Assembly: GCA_951812305.1 (NCBI GenBank)
Contig: CATOSB010000004.1
Coordinates: 186,001 to 250,000, forward strand
From: an uncultured Paracoccaceae bacterium
GTDB taxonomy: Bacteria; Pseudomonadota; Alphaproteobacteria; Rhodobacterales; Rhodobacteraceae
DNA length: 64,000 bases
Direction: 5' to 3'
A program made the position numbers and the translations under genes. The notes below the pieces were generated by a model. That model made no database searches. It saw only the letters and a program-made list of their open reading frames with translations, and was not told the DNA's origin. Shown here in pieces: positions 39,558 to 49,703 of this stretch; within the stretch, counting starts at the first letter, position 1; every line of letters starts with the position of its first letter.

Positions 39558-41078
39558 TCAGTGCCAGCCTACCCTCTGCGCCGCCGGGATCATGTCGTCT
39601 GACCGGGACTGGAGCATGTCTAAATGCACGTGTCGAACGGTCCGCGCGGACACATCCTCGAAGCGGTTGACCATTTCGTCCGGATCCTCTTGCAGGTCAT
39701 AGAGTTCCCCGGCGCCGCTCAGCAGGTCCACGGACATCCTGTAGCGCTGACTGCGCACCGTTCTTAGGTCCAGGTCGATGCCGCTGCGTTGGCTGTCAAC
39801 TTCCCATTCATTCAGCGCGAAGTCGCGGGATTCGCTGGCCATCGTCGGAACAAGCGAGCGCCCATTGTCTGGACTGGCCGATATACCGCATAGATCGGCA
39901 AATGTGCTACGCAGATCGAGCGTCGAAACCGGTTCGTTGAAAACACCGACGGGCACTTCCGGTCCGGCCAGTACCAATGGCACCCGCAACAGCCCATCAT
40001 ACAACATCGGCCCTTTCAAGAGCAGACCGTGATCGCCCAGCCATTCACCGTGATCGCTGCAAAAGACAATGATCGTTTTGTCGAGTGTACCCGCCGCCGA
40101 GAGCGCATCAACAATTCGGCCAATCTGGTGATCGATGGCGGTGATCATGCCATAGTAGATCGCAGTAATGTCACGGATCTGACGCTCGGTCAGGGTTTCG
40201 GACTTGCCCCAATCGGTGCCGCCTTCGGCGTGGGGGCGTTTGATGTTCTTCCGTACCGGACTTTCGATGAACGCTCTGTGCCACCACGGCCGGGTTTCAA
40301 GATCGGGCGTGTGGTTTGCGGGAATGTCGACATCGTCGGGATCATAGTGGCTGGCCCCAGGCTCCGGCGCCAGAAACGGCGGGTGTGGATCGGGAAATGA
40401 CACCCAGGCAAAGAATGGATCATTACATTTGCGCTCAATCAGGTCGACGGCGCGTTCACCGATCCACGGGGTCGAATGCCAAGGTTCTTCCAAGGCTGAG
40501 CGCCAGGCCTGAAAATGTGAGGTTTCGGGCGGCAAGTGCGCCTTGGCCTTGTCCCAACGTGCACGGCCCTGCCCATCCGCGTTGAGGAAGTTTTCATAGT
40601 GCAAGGTGTACGGGGCATCGGACCATACGCAATGATGATGCGGTCGCAGCATCAGTTCCACTTCGCTGAACCCGAAATATGGCCCGCCCCAATCGGCCGG
40701 AAAATCGGCCGTACTGTGATAGCATTCTGGCGTTCCAGTGGGGTGGAATGTCTCATTACTTGCCAGATGTGCTTTACCAATAAAATGCGTGGCATATCCC
40801 GCACCGGCAAACATGCCGCCTAAACCCTCAGCACCTATTTCCGGGTCCAGATTTCGCCCGTTGTCGCGAACGCCGTGGGTATAGGGCAACTTGCCCGTCA
40901 GGATAGAGGCGCGCGCAGGCTGGCACATCGGATGCGGTGAGATGCATTTGGTGAACCGTGCGCCGCGTTGGGCGAGCGTGTCGATATGTGGTGTCTTCAC
41001 GTTGCGCTTGTCCAGCCCCAAACAGTCGCCACGGTGTTGGTCGGTGGTGATAAGGATGACATTAGGGCGCGGTGTCAC
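39558..41078 (-). CDS. type I sulfatase
   Basis: The 506-residue protein has the alkaline-phosphatase-like fold: metal ligands in ILITTDQHRGD, the formylglycine site CQPAR (Cys52) followed by ASILTGKLPYTHGVRDNG, and a late FCSDHGEWLGDHGLLLKGPMLYDG that supplies further metal ligands. No signal peptide is visible, so it likely acts in the cytoplasm on an imported sulfate ester. Cys-type sulfatases need a maturation enzyme, which is not in the window. It is the last gene of a leftward cluster with an ABC importer (3 bp from the ATPase gene), linking uptake to desulfation. Confidence 0.9.
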   Translation of the reverse strand: MTPRPNVILITTDQHRGDCLGLDKRNVKTPHIDTLAQRGARFTKCISPHPMCQPARASILTGKLPYTHGVRDNGRNLDPEIGAEGLGGMFAGAGYATHFIGKAHLASNETFHPTGTPECYHSTADFPADWGGPYFGFSEVELMLRPHHHCVWSDAPYTLHYENFLNADGQGRARWDKAKAHLPPETSHFQAWRSALEEPWHSTPWIGERAVDLIERKCNDPFFAWVSFPDPHPPFLAPEPGASHYDPDDVDIPANHTPDLETRPWWHRAFIESPVRKNIKRPHAEGGTDWGKSETLTERQIRDITAIYYGMITAIDHQIGRIVDALSAAGTLDKTIIVFCSDHGEWLGDHGLLLKGPMLYDGLLRVPLVLAGPEVPVGVFNEPVSTLDLRSTFADLCGISASPDNGRSLVPTMASESRDFALNEWEVDSQRSGIDLDLRTVRSQRYRMSVDLLSGAGELYDLQEDPDEMVNRFEDVSARTVRHVHLDMLQSRSDDMIPAAQRVGWH

Positions 41079-41081
41079 GGG

Positions 41082-42065
41082 TCAAATCTCTCCCGCGAAA
41101 TGGCAAAGAACGTCGGCACCATCGACCTGTTTGCGCGGCGGGTTTTGGCTGCGGCAAATATCGGTCGCATGTGGGCAGCGATTGGAAAAGCGGCAGCCGG
41201 TTTTGGCCTCACTGCCGTCGCTAAGTCCCGTGGGCAACCTTCGGCTTTTTCGCGCTCGCGGGTCGGGGATCGGCACGGCGCTGAGCAGAGCACGGGTGTA
41301 GGGGTGTTTCGGATTGCGAAAGAGCGCCTCGGAAGTCGACAATTCAACAATCTGCCCCAGATACATCACCGCGATGCGGTCGCAGAAATGTTCGACCACC
41401 GCGATGTCGTGGGCAATGAAGATATAGGTCAGCGCGAATGTGTCCTGAAGGTCCTGCAACAAGTTCAGCGTCTGCGCCTGAATTGAAACATCAAGCGCCG
41501 AAACCGCTTCGTCTGCGATCACAAGTTCGGGCTTGGTTGCGAGCGCGCGCGCGATTCCCAGCCTTTGGCGCTGACCACCGGAAAAGGCGTTCGGATAACG
41601 CATCAGGAATTCCGGCCGCAATCCCACTTGTTCCAGCAGTTCCGACACCCGGTCTGCTAGTGCGCGACCGCGTAGACCTTCGGATTTCCGCAAGGCCTGT
41701 CCGACGATATCGATCACGCGAAGCCGCGGATTGAGCGACGATTGCGGGTCCTGAAACACCATGCGCATGTCGCGCCAGACATCGGGAAGCGCGCGCTTTT
41801 CTGCAGTGACCAGCTCCACCGGATTGCCTTCTTTCCGGTTGAAGCTGATTGTGCCGTTCGTCGGGTCGAGAACCCGCATGATACAGCGTCCAAGCGTCGT
41901 CTTGCCGCTTCCGCTTTCTCCGACGACCCCGAAGGCCTCGCCTCGTTGTACATCAAAGGTGATGTCATCCACCGCCTTCACGACATCTGTGGATTTGCGG
42001 AACATTCCGCCGCCGAGTGGAAAATGTTTATCAAGGTTGCGGACTTCGAGGATTGTATCAGTCAC
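41082..42065 (-). CDS. peptide-type ABC transporter ATPase (OppF/DppF-like)
   Basis: This 327-residue ATPase has Walker A GESGSGKTTLG, the signature FSGGQRQRLGIARAL, Walker B ELVIADEAVSALD, and the C-terminal oligopeptide-transporter tail (KHPYTRALLSAVPIPDP, CRFSNRCPHATDIC). It energises import with the second ATPase, whose gene overlaps this start by 8 bp. Substrate is probably a sugar derivative, given the sulfatase and dehydratase neighbours; peptide-type importers often carry oligosaccharides. Confidence 0.92.
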   Translation of the reverse strand: MTDTILEVRNLDKHFPLGGGMFRKSTDVVKAVDDITFDVQRGEAFGVVGESGSGKTTLGRCIMRVLDPTNGTISFNRKEGNPVELVTAEKRALPDVWRDMRMVFQDPQSSLNPRLRVIDIVGQALRKSEGLRGRALADRVSELLEQVGLRPEFLMRYPNAFSGGQRQRLGIARALATKPELVIADEAVSALDVSIQAQTLNLLQDLQDTFALTYIFIAHDIAVVEHFCDRIAVMYLGQIVELSTSEALFRNPKHPYTRALLSAVPIPDPRARKSRRLPTGLSDGSEAKTGCRFSNRCPHATDICRSQNPPRKQVDGADVLCHFAGEI

Positions 42066-43113
42066 CGGCCGCCTCCTTTGAATGCAGGAAACAGGCGACC
42101 TCTGTGCTGTCGCGTTTGATCAACGCTGGCTGGCGCAATTCGCAGACCCTTGCAATGGCACGATCACAGCGCGTTCTGAATGTGCAACCGGAGGGTCGCG
42201 CAAGCGGATGCGGCACCATTCCACGAATGGCGGGCAGGCGCTTTTTCTTGGGTGCGCCCAGTTTGGGCACCGACTTCAGAAGGGCTTGCGTATAGGGGTG
42301 CTGTGGGTTCTCGAAAATCGAAAACACATCGCCCTTTTCAACCACGCGGCCCATATACATGACCGCGACGTCCTCGGCGACTTCAGCCACCACGCCCAGG
42401 TCATGGGTGATCAGCATGACACCCATTTTCAATTCTTCTTTCAGCTCCGCAATCAGGTCGAGAATCTGCGCCTGCGTCGTCACATCCAGCGCCGTCGTTG
42501 GCTCGTCCGCGATCAACAGGCGCGGTTGGCAAGACAATGCCATCGCGATCATCGCGCGCTGTCGCATACCGCCTGACAACTCGAATGGATAAGCCTCAAA
42601 CCGTTCCGCCGGTTTTGGGATGCCGACTTTGTCGAGGATTTCGATGGCGATCTCGCGCGCTTCGCGTTTTGTGACACTACGGTGCAGCAGAATTGTTTCG
42701 ACGATCTGGCGGCCGATCTTCTGGATCGGTCCGAGTGAAACCATAGGTTCCTGAAAGATCATCGCGATGTCCTGCCCGCGAATGTCACGCAACGCTTTCG
42801 AAACATGTCGCGCTTTGGCCAGATCAATTGTCTGCCCGTCTGCGCCGCGATAAACGATGCTTCCAGCAGTGATCTTGCCCGGCGCATCGACGATGCGCAG
42901 GATCGAGCGGGCCATGATCGACTTGCCACAGCCGCTTTCGCCAAGGATGCACAGCGTTCGGTTAGCGTAGACGTCCAGATCGACACCATCGACCGCCTTC
43001 ACGATCCCATCATCGGTGAAGAAATGAGTCTGCAAACCACGGATCTCGATCAGCGGCGAGCCTTCAGGCGGGGCGATATGAAACGGATCAGTGGGCATGC
43101 GGGTCTGCGGCAT
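42058..43113 (-). CDS. peptide-type ABC transporter ATPase (OppD/DppD-like)
   Basis: Walker A is [14 protein letters not shown], the signature [15 protein letters not shown], and Walker [14 protein letters not shown], with the tail [16 protein letters not shown] and [12 protein letters not shown] place the start at 43113 ([18 protein letters not shown]), giving 351 residues; GTG 43128 and ATG 43098 are alternatives, since no clear ribosome site decides. It overlaps the permease gene, so translation is coupled. Confidence 0.9.
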   Translation of the reverse strand: MPQTRMPTDPFHIAPPEGSPLIEIRGLQTHFFTDDGIVKAVDGVDLDVYANRTLCILGESGCGKSIMARSILRIVDAPGKITAGSIVYRGADGQTIDLAKARHVSKALRDIRGQDIAMIFQEPMVSLGPIQKIGRQIVETILLHRSVTKREAREIAIEILDKVGIPKPAERFEAYPFELSGGMRQRAMIAMALSCQPRLLIADEPTTALDVTTQAQILDLIAELKEELKMGVMLITHDLGVVAEVAEDVAVMYMGRVVEKGDVFSIFENPQHPYTQALLKSVPKLGAPKKKRLPAIRGMVPHPLARPSGCTFRTRCDRAIARVCELRQPALIKRDSTEVACFLHSKEAAGD

Positions 43114-44265
43114 CTCTGAGGCCGTCACCAAGGAAATTGAGCGCCAGAACTGCGATCACGATCATCGTTCCCGGTGCGATCAACAGCCACGGTGCCTCGA
43201 TGATCGAACGGATGTTCTGCGCCTCTTTAAGTAGTGTGCCCCATGAAATAATCGGTGGCTGCAACCCAATGCCAAGGAAGGAGAGCGAGGTTTCGGCCAG
43301 GATCATCAGCGGCACCGCAAGCGTCAGCGAGGCGATGATGTGGCTGGAAAATGAGGGAACCATATGTTTGCGGATGATTTCCCAATCGGTCAGCCCGTCC
43401 AACCGCGCAGCGGTGATGAAATCTTCACCCCGTAGTGCCAGGAATTTGCCGCGCACCTCGCGCGCAAGTGAAGTCCATCCAATCATTGAAACGATCAGCG
43501 TGACCACGAAATAAGTTCGCAAAGGTGGCCAGCCCAAGGGAATAGCGGCGGCCAATCCCATCCAAAGCGGGATGGTCGGTATGGACCGTAGGAATTCGAT
43601 CAATCGCTGAATGACGTTATCGACCCAACCGCCGTAATAGCCTGAAAGCCCGCCCAGCGTGACGCCTATCACCAGCGAAACCGCCACGCCGATCAGACCG
43701 ATCGACATTGAAATTTTGGTACCAGAAATGATCCGGCTTAACACATCGCGTCCCAGCCGATCCGCCCCGAAGAAATAGACAACGTCGTCCGGGTCTTTCG
43801 GCCCAAAAAGATGTGTATTTGACGGGACCAGACCGAGGATTTTGTACTCGAAGCCTTCGACGAAGAATCCCAGCGGAATAACGCGACGGTTATCGACCGC
43901 GTAAGTTCGGCGCATTGTCTCTTGGTCGATCTTTTGGCGCATCGCTTTGCCATGCAACAGGAACTGGCGCGCACCATCCTCACCGGTCACGAAAAAATGG
44001 ATGCCCTGTGGCGGCGAGAATATGCCGCGCCGGTCACGAAAAAATGGATGCCCTGTGGCGGCGAGAATATGCCGCGCCGGTTGGTGTCGGCAGGATCTTC
44101 GGGCGACATGAAGTCCCCGAACAAGGCCATAAAATAGATCAGACCGATGATCCAAAGGCTCCAATACGCCACCCGGTGACGCCGGAACTTTCGCCACATC
44201 AGCTGCCAAGGGCCAAGCAGGGCCGGAACGGCAACATCTTCGGTGGTCGGATCGGATGAACTCAT
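43088..44265 (-). pseudogene. ABC permease (OppC/DppC-like), frameshifted by a 47-bp tandem duplication
   Basis: The true start at 44265 (MSSSDPTTEDVAVPALLGPWQLM) is followed by one membrane helix and then RRGIFSPPQGIHFFVTG, where the frame dies after another 13 codons. The rest of the protein (EDGARQFLLHGKAMRQ to DAADPHAH) continues in another frame, preceded again by RRGIFSPPQGIHFFVTG. Deleting one 47-bp unit restores a single 376-residue permease with the EAA-loop region (REVRGKFLALRGEDFITAARLDG). The copy here cannot give a full permease unless the duplication is lost. Confidence 0.92.
43983..44076. repeat. 47-bp tandem duplication inside the permease gene
   Basis: Units 43983-44029 and 44030-44076 are identical and begin CCGGTCACGAAAAAATGG. 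The following bases start CCGGT again, so a 5-bp microhomology lies at each unit border. Since 47 is not a multiple of three, the duplication shifts the frame. Confidence 0.95.
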
Positions 44266-45245
44266 TGGTACCGTATCCTTGGGTCAATCCAGGCCAGCAA
44301 AAGGTCTGAAATCAGGGTGCCCAGCACGGTCAATAGGCTAACGATCAGGATCAGCGAACCCGCCAGGTACATGTCTTGTACCAATAGTGCGCGCAGCAAA
44401 AGGGGCCCTGTTGTGGGCAAATTCATCACCACGGCGACGATGATTTCGCCCGAAACCAGCGTTGGCAAGATCCACCCGATGGTCGAGACAAATGGGTTCA
44501 ACGCAACCCGCACTGGATACCGCATCAGTAGTTGGAATTCTGACATTCCCTTGGCCCGCGCTGTTGTAACGTAGGGTCGGTAAAGCTCGTCCAGCAGGTT
44601 GGCACGCATGATGCGGATCAGGGCCGCGGCACCGGATGTTCCCACAACGACGATTGGCATCCAGATATGTTTCAAAAGATCGACAAACTTGTCCCAGGTC
44701 CAGGGCGCGTCGATGTATTGCGGGCTGACCAGCCCGCCGACGCTTTGGCCGAAATATTTAAATGCGACGTACATCATAACCAATGCCAGCAGAAAATTCG
44801 GGATGGCGAGCCCGACAAACCCGAGGAACGTGGCTGCGTAGTCGCCAAATGAATATTTCCGCACCGCGGAATATATGCCGATTGGCAATGCCACCGCCCA
44901 GATGAACAAAAGCGTCAAGATCGAAATCCCGAAGGTCCAGCCCAGGCGGTCCCAAATCAGGTTGTTCACCGGCACGTTCTTTTCGAATGAAAGGCCAAAA
45001 TTTCCTTCCAGCAGAATGCCTTTCATCCACTTATAATACTGGACGTAAATCGGCTGCCCCAGCCCATACTGATCGCGCAGCGATTGCGCGGTGCCCTCAT
45101 CCAAGCCGCCCTGGTCGGACAATTCCGCCGCAAGAGTGTCCAGGTAGTCGCCCGGCGGAAGTTGGATGATCAGAAATGTGACAATGGACACCAGAAACAC
45201 CGTTGGGATCATGTAGATGATCCTGCGATAAAGAAATCCCAGCAT
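44262..45245 (-). CDS. ABC permease (OppB/DppB-like)
   Basis: The 327-residue permease begins MLGFLYRRIIYMIPTVFLVSIVTFLII, the typical OppB start, and has about six membrane helices. It has the conserved loop ANLLDELYRPYVTTARAKGMSEF and ends RIRYQ. Its last bases overlap the start of the OppC-like gene by 4 bp. Together with the frameshifted partner it would form the transmembrane channel of the importer. Confidence 0.93.
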   Translation of the reverse strand: MLGFLYRRIIYMIPTVFLVSIVTFLIIQLPPGDYLDTLAAELSDQGGLDEGTAQSLRDQYGLGQPIYVQYYKWMKGILLEGNFGLSFEKNVPVNNLIWDRLGWTFGISILTLLFIWAVALPIGIYSAVRKYSFGDYAATFLGFVGLAIPNFLLALVMMYVAFKYFGQSVGGLVSPQYIDAPWTWDKFVDLLKHIWMPIVVVGTSGAAALIRIMRANLLDELYRPYVTTARAKGMSEFQLLMRYPVRVALNPFVSTIGWILPTLVSGEIIVAVVMNLPTTGPLLLRALLVQDMYLAGSLILIVSLLTVLGTLISDLLLAWIDPRIRYQ

Positions 45246-46831
45246 ATCGGGTGTCTCCGGCTTTCTTTTCGATCGGTTGCTGAGACTGAGTATTACATGA
45301 ATGTGCCCGCCCCGAGCACTAAACCCGGGACAGGCAGGGAGGAATTCCTACGGCAAGTTCGCGCCGCCCTCGAAATACACCAAAGCGGTGTAAGGTGCGG
45401 GCGTCCAAAGTTGGCCGGCAATCGGCATCGGATCGACATAATTGCGCACGTTGTTGCGCACGATCCCGAAGGCGCCATTGCTTTGGATCAGACCGATCGT
45501 CAGAAGCAGGCCGTTGCCTTTTTCGATCAACTCCAGCAGCGCGGCTTCCTGCTGTGCAGGGTCGCCCGAACTTGTCACACCTTTGTAGATTTCAAAGAGC
45601 TCCTTGATGTTGTCGGGCGGCTCGATGCCTTTGGTGTTGTCTACACCCCATTCGGCCCACTTCGGTGCCCAATAAACCGCACCGCCGCGCGGCAAATAGC
45701 AGAATGGATTCACATAGGCGTCGTTCAAACCACCCGGGCAATTCCAGACGTAAGCGTCGTGTTCGGCAGCAGAGGCAATTTCCTGCAACCGCGAACGGTC
45801 AGAGGCGCGGATCTGGAAGTCGAGGCCGACATCCTTGGCATAACCCGCAAGCAATTCGGCGACGTCTGGGTACTGCCACCCAAAGACGTCTGCGACCAGG
45901 AACACCAGCGTAAACCGATTGCCGTCCGGTCCCAGCCGATAACCGTCGCCGTCACGCTGATCCAGCCCGATGCCGTCAAGTAACTCATTTGCAAGATCGG
46001 GATCGAATTCGGTGTACCGCGTTGCCCATTCTTCCTTGTAGAATGATGCATTGGGGTGCGGCGCGGTTTGCACCGGACGACCTGCGCCAAGGTAGACCAG
46101 ATCGTTGATTTCTTCGCGGTCTACTGCATGACTGAGCGCACGGCGGAAATCGAACTGGTTAACGATCTCGTTCTTTACGGGGTCAGGATTATTCAGGTTC
46201 AACAGGATGGCCGTCTGGCTGCCAGGTATGTCGCCAACCTGGAAAAAGCCGTATTTGCCACGCTCTTTATTGTCAGTAAGTGCAGCCAGGTTCACCGGGC
46301 GACCAATGTGTCGCGCCATATAGTCGATTTCACCATTGAAGGCTTTCAACAGGATCGATTCCGCATCCTCGACCTGATCCCAAGTCAGCCCGTCGATATA
46401 AGGCAACTGATTGCCCTCTTCGTCGACCTTCCAAAAGTAGGGATTCCGTTCGGCGACCACCCGATCAACCGAACCGTAAGCGTTCTTGGTTTTCCACGCG
46501 TGCAGAGTCGGACGGTCTGGGTTTTGCCAGAACGACGGCGTGTGCATCGGTCCCGCCTTCAGATTGAACAGCGCAATCCAATCCGCCGCTGCCGGTTCAG
46601 CATCGACTAACGCCTGCACATCAGGGTTATGGTCGGTGTGGAACTGGCTAAGATAGTGCTTGGGATACACAACGGGCGGATAGCCGAACCCATAAACCAA
46701 GGCCTGAAGGAACAAACCGTTGGGCTCGCTGAATTTGAACTCGACGGTAAAGTCGCCCTTTTTGGTGACCTGCACCGGGCCGCCAGAGTCGACGAAATTT
46801 GCGTGCTTCGACGGGGTCAAGCGTTCATCTA

Positions 46832-47880
46832 GAGCGTCGTCCATCTAATCTGCAACATATCCGGCAGCTTTGAAGAGGTTTCGGCACTCGGTTGGCGGGA
46901 AGAGGTCGCAGGTTTGGGCGACGGATTGGAAAAGGGCGTCGAAGGTGCGGGCCTTGAGCCGACGCAGGTGTGCCTTGAGTTTCGAGTACGCCATTTCGAT
47001 CGGGTTGAGATCGGGCGAATACGGCGGCAGGAAGAGCAGCCAGCTGCCTTGCGACTTCAGCAGTTCCTGCGCATTGGCCGATTTGTGCGATGACAGGTTG
47101 TCGGCGATCACCACATCGCCCGGCTGCAACGTTGGAGCCAGCTGGGTCTCGATGTAGAGGTCGAACGCGGCGCGGTTCATGGGGCCGTCCAGCACCCAGG
47201 GGGCGCTGAGTTCGTCGATCCGCAGGCCCGCGATGAAGGTCTGGGTGCGCCAGTGGCCGAAGGGCGCGTCGGCTTCCAGCCGGGTGCCGCGTGGGGATCG
47301 ACCACGAAGCCGTGTCATCTTGGTCGTGACAGCTGTTTCGTCGATAAAAACCAGCCGGTGCGGCTCAAGGCGCATCCTCGGCATCCGGCGGTGCTGCCAC
47401 TCGTACCTGGCAGCGCGCACCCGTTTGCGCAGCCGCTCCGTCGCGATCAGGGATTTTTTTATATGTGAACCCAAGACGATGGATCAGATAACGCGAGAGC
47501 ATCGCCGGTGTCGCGGTGAGGGCATGTTCCTGTTTCAGCACCTCGGCCAGTTCCGGCATAGTGATATCCGGCTCGGCTTCCACGCGTGTCTTAAGCCAGT
47601 TTGAGACCACATCCAGCTTGCTGCGCCGAGGGCGGCCTTGAGGCGCAGCTCTCACCCCACCCGTTCGCCTCTTACGTTGCATGATCCGCACCGCGCTGGC
47701 AGCTGATATCCGTAAACGCCGCGCAGCCTCATGGCAGGAAAGGCCGTCATCAACCAAAGCGACGACACGTTCCCGAATATCCAGTGATAGCGATTTGCCC
47801 ATGATCCACCTCCACATATGGTGAATCACAAAACCTGCCACGTGGGAATCCCATCGATTCAGATTTCAAGGACGACGCTC
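46832..47880 (-). mobile_element. IS630-family insertion sequence (C), 1049 bp
   Basis: Ends read GAGCGTCGTCC inwards on both sides, with a longer imperfect inverted repeat, and TA is present at 46830-46831 and 47881-47882. It is distinct in sequence and ends from elements A and B. Confidence 0.93.
46845..47802 (-). CDS. IS630-family transposase (two frames), element C
   Basis: Frame one starts at ATG 47802 (MGKSLSLDIRERVVALVDDG; GGAGGT upstream) with the helix-turn-helix (LSCHEAARRLRISAASAVRIM). Frame two ends at 46845 and has the catalytic half: LVFIDETAVTTK, VVIADNLSSHKS, LPPYSPDLNPIEMAYSKLK. The switch lies at TAT followed by seven A then TCC near 47,458. Here joining needs the loss of one A (a +1 change), opposite to the -1 needed in elements A and B, so this copy may be slippage-dependent or inactivated. 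Confidence 0.82.
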
Positions 47881-48362
47881 TAGAAACACCTCGTACCAGA
47901 ACATGATGTCATCGGCGCTGAATGGTTCGCCGTCAGACCAACGCATACCGGGGCGCAGTTCGAACGTGTAAGTTGTGGCGTCGTCCGATACCGTCCAGCT
48001 TTTGGCAATATTGGGCTTCACCTCGCTCCAGTCATGGCTCCAGCGCACCATAAGTTCAGTGCCGATCTGGCGCAGAATATTATGCTGGTCACCGCCACCC
48101 AGAATGGCACGGCGAAGGGTTCCGCCGTACTCGCCGATACTATCGAGCGTCTCCATCACCATTGGTTCGTCAGGCATACGCTCTTCCAACGGCGGTAGTT
48201 CACCGGCGGCTACTTTGGCGGCAAGATCAGGTGCCTCCTGAAACGCCCAAGCCGGCAGCGACACCGCCAGCGCGAGGCAGGCCGAAGCAACGCTTGTGCG
48301 CCACATTGCCTTTGGCATTCGCGATAAACTCATTTTTTCCTCCATCATAGTTTGCTTCCTTA

Positions 48363-49520
48363 TTACCAATTCGTGACCGACCCGTCGGAGCGCCGAAGAT
48401 GGGGGGGTTCCACATGCTCTGGCGTCACTGCGCGCGCGGCTTTTTCGTCGACTTCGACGCCCAGGCCGGGGCCGTCCGGCACGACATAGACCGGACCATC
48501 CATCTGAACCTGCTTTGGGAAGATCTTTGGATCATGGAAACCCAAGTCGCTTTCAACGACGGATTGCCGCGTCTCAATCCAACTGAAATTCGGGACCGCC
48601 GCCGCCATGTGGATTGACGCCGCGGTGCACACTGGCCCCAGCGGGTTATGCGGCATCAGATCGACATAATGCCTCTCGCACCAACCGGCGACTTTCATTG
48701 CCTCGGTGAATCCGCCGATATTGCAGATATCGAGCCGCATGAATTGTGTCAGCCCGGCTTCCAGATATCGTGCCGCTTCCCATTTGGACGAAAATTCTTC
48801 GCCAATGGCGAATGGCACGTCGACCATTGTACGCAGCGCAGCATAGGCTTCGGGGGTTTCTGCGCGAATGGGTTCTTCAAGGAAATCCAGTGTGCCCTGT
48901 GGCAGCATGTGGCAGAAACTGGCGGCTTCGGCGACAGAAAGCCGATGGTGCAAGTCAATCCCAAGCGCAATCGATTGACCAAATTCATTACGGATCGCGA
49001 TCAGTTCTTCAGCAGTCCCCTTCAGTGATCGGCGCGGATCATAAACACCGCCATTGTCAAAATTGGATGGATATATCCGAATACAATCCCAGCCAGCATT
49101 CACCAAAATGCGTGCCTTTTCCAGCAACTCGTCCCGGGATTCGCCCATGCAACTGGCAAAGCTCGGGACCGCGTCGCGCTGTTTGCCGCCCAACAGTTGA
49201 TAGACCGGAACGCCCAGCCTTTTGCCCAGAATGTCGTGCAGCGCAATATCGATGGCTGACATTGCGGCCGTCAGAACGCGGCCACCTTCAAAATACTGGC
49301 TGCGATAACACTCCTGCCAAATGCGCGAGATGCGCCGGGAATCCTGCCCGACCAAAAAATCCGAAAAATGCGAAACCGTGGCGGCAACCGAGCGCTCCCG
49401 AGCAGAAAGCCCAGACTCACCCCAACCGATTATGCCATCCTCGGTCGTTACTTTTATCAGCAACTGATTCCGAATTCCGACCCTTACCAAAAGCGGCTCT
49501 ATGGTCACGATTTTCGTCAA
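48363..49520 (-). CDS. enolase-superfamily sugar-acid dehydratase (galactonate dehydratase-like)
   Basis: This 385-residue mandelate-racemase/muconate-lactonising-type enzyme has metal ligands in GIDLHHRLS (Asp), LDFLEEPIR (Glu), and FAIGEEFSS (Glu), plus His in LMPHNPLGPVCTAAS. DLH followed by a later His is the pattern of the D-galactonate/mannonate dehydratase group, which abstracts a proton and removes water from an aldonic acid. The precise substrate cannot be read. It lies 30 bp beyond the binding-protein gene of the importer and is divergent from GntR, supporting sugar-acid catabolism. Confidence 0.87.
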   Translation of the reverse strand: MTKIVTIEPLLVRVGIRNQLLIKVTTEDGIIGWGESGLSARERSVAATVSHFSDFLVGQDSRRISRIWQECYRSQYFEGGRVLTAAMSAIDIALHDILGKRLGVPVYQLLGGKQRDAVPSFASCMGESRDELLEKARILVNAGWDCIRIYPSNFDNGGVYDPRRSLKGTAEELIAIRNEFGQSIALGIDLHHRLSVAEAASFCHMLPQGTLDFLEEPIRAETPEAYAALRTMVDVPFAIGEEFSSKWEAARYLEAGLTQFMRLDICNIGGFTEAMKVAGWCERHYVDLMPHNPLGPVCTAASIHMAAAVPNFSWIETRQSVVESDLGFHDPKIFPKQVQMDGPVYVVPDGPGLGVEVDEKAARAVTPEHVEPPHLRRSDGSVTNW

Positions 49521-49672
49521 ATTCCCCCCGAGCGCCGAATCTTAACTGCCACTTCGTAACATCAAATATCACAAATCGTATACTATTTTTTCAGAATAAA
49601 CGCCTAAATTGGATATTTCGGAAGTTAATTTGCTGGAAACTTGGGCTTTTCTTGGGTAGCAGAGGATTAGCC

Positions 49673-49691
49673 GGTGTGAAAATTTCACACC
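49673..49691. promoter_or_regulatory. probable GntR operator
   Basis: GGTGTGAAA and TTTCACACC flank a single A, a perfect 9+1+9 palindrome. It ends 12 bp before the gntR start and sits next to its ribosome site (AAAGGG), in the gap between gntR and the divergent dehydratase gene. Confidence 0.6.
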
Positions 49692-49703
49692 CCCAAAGGG
49701 AAA

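Larger units (their letters stand above)
45348..48333 (-). pseudogene. ABC peptide/oligosaccharide-binding protein, split by an IS630-family element
   Basis: From ATG 48333 (GGAGG five bases upstream) the N-terminal part has a signal peptide (MWRTSVASACLALAVSLPAWA) and reads to FWYEVFL at 47881. The gene resumes at 46829 with DERLTPSKHANFVDSGG and ends at 45348. Removing one element plus one TA restores a single 644-residue SBP_bac_5-type protein: WSDGEPFSADDIMFWYEVFLDERL reads through. The receptor of this importer is therefore broken. Length and type fit large dipeptide/oligosaccharide-binding proteins. Confidence 0.93.
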
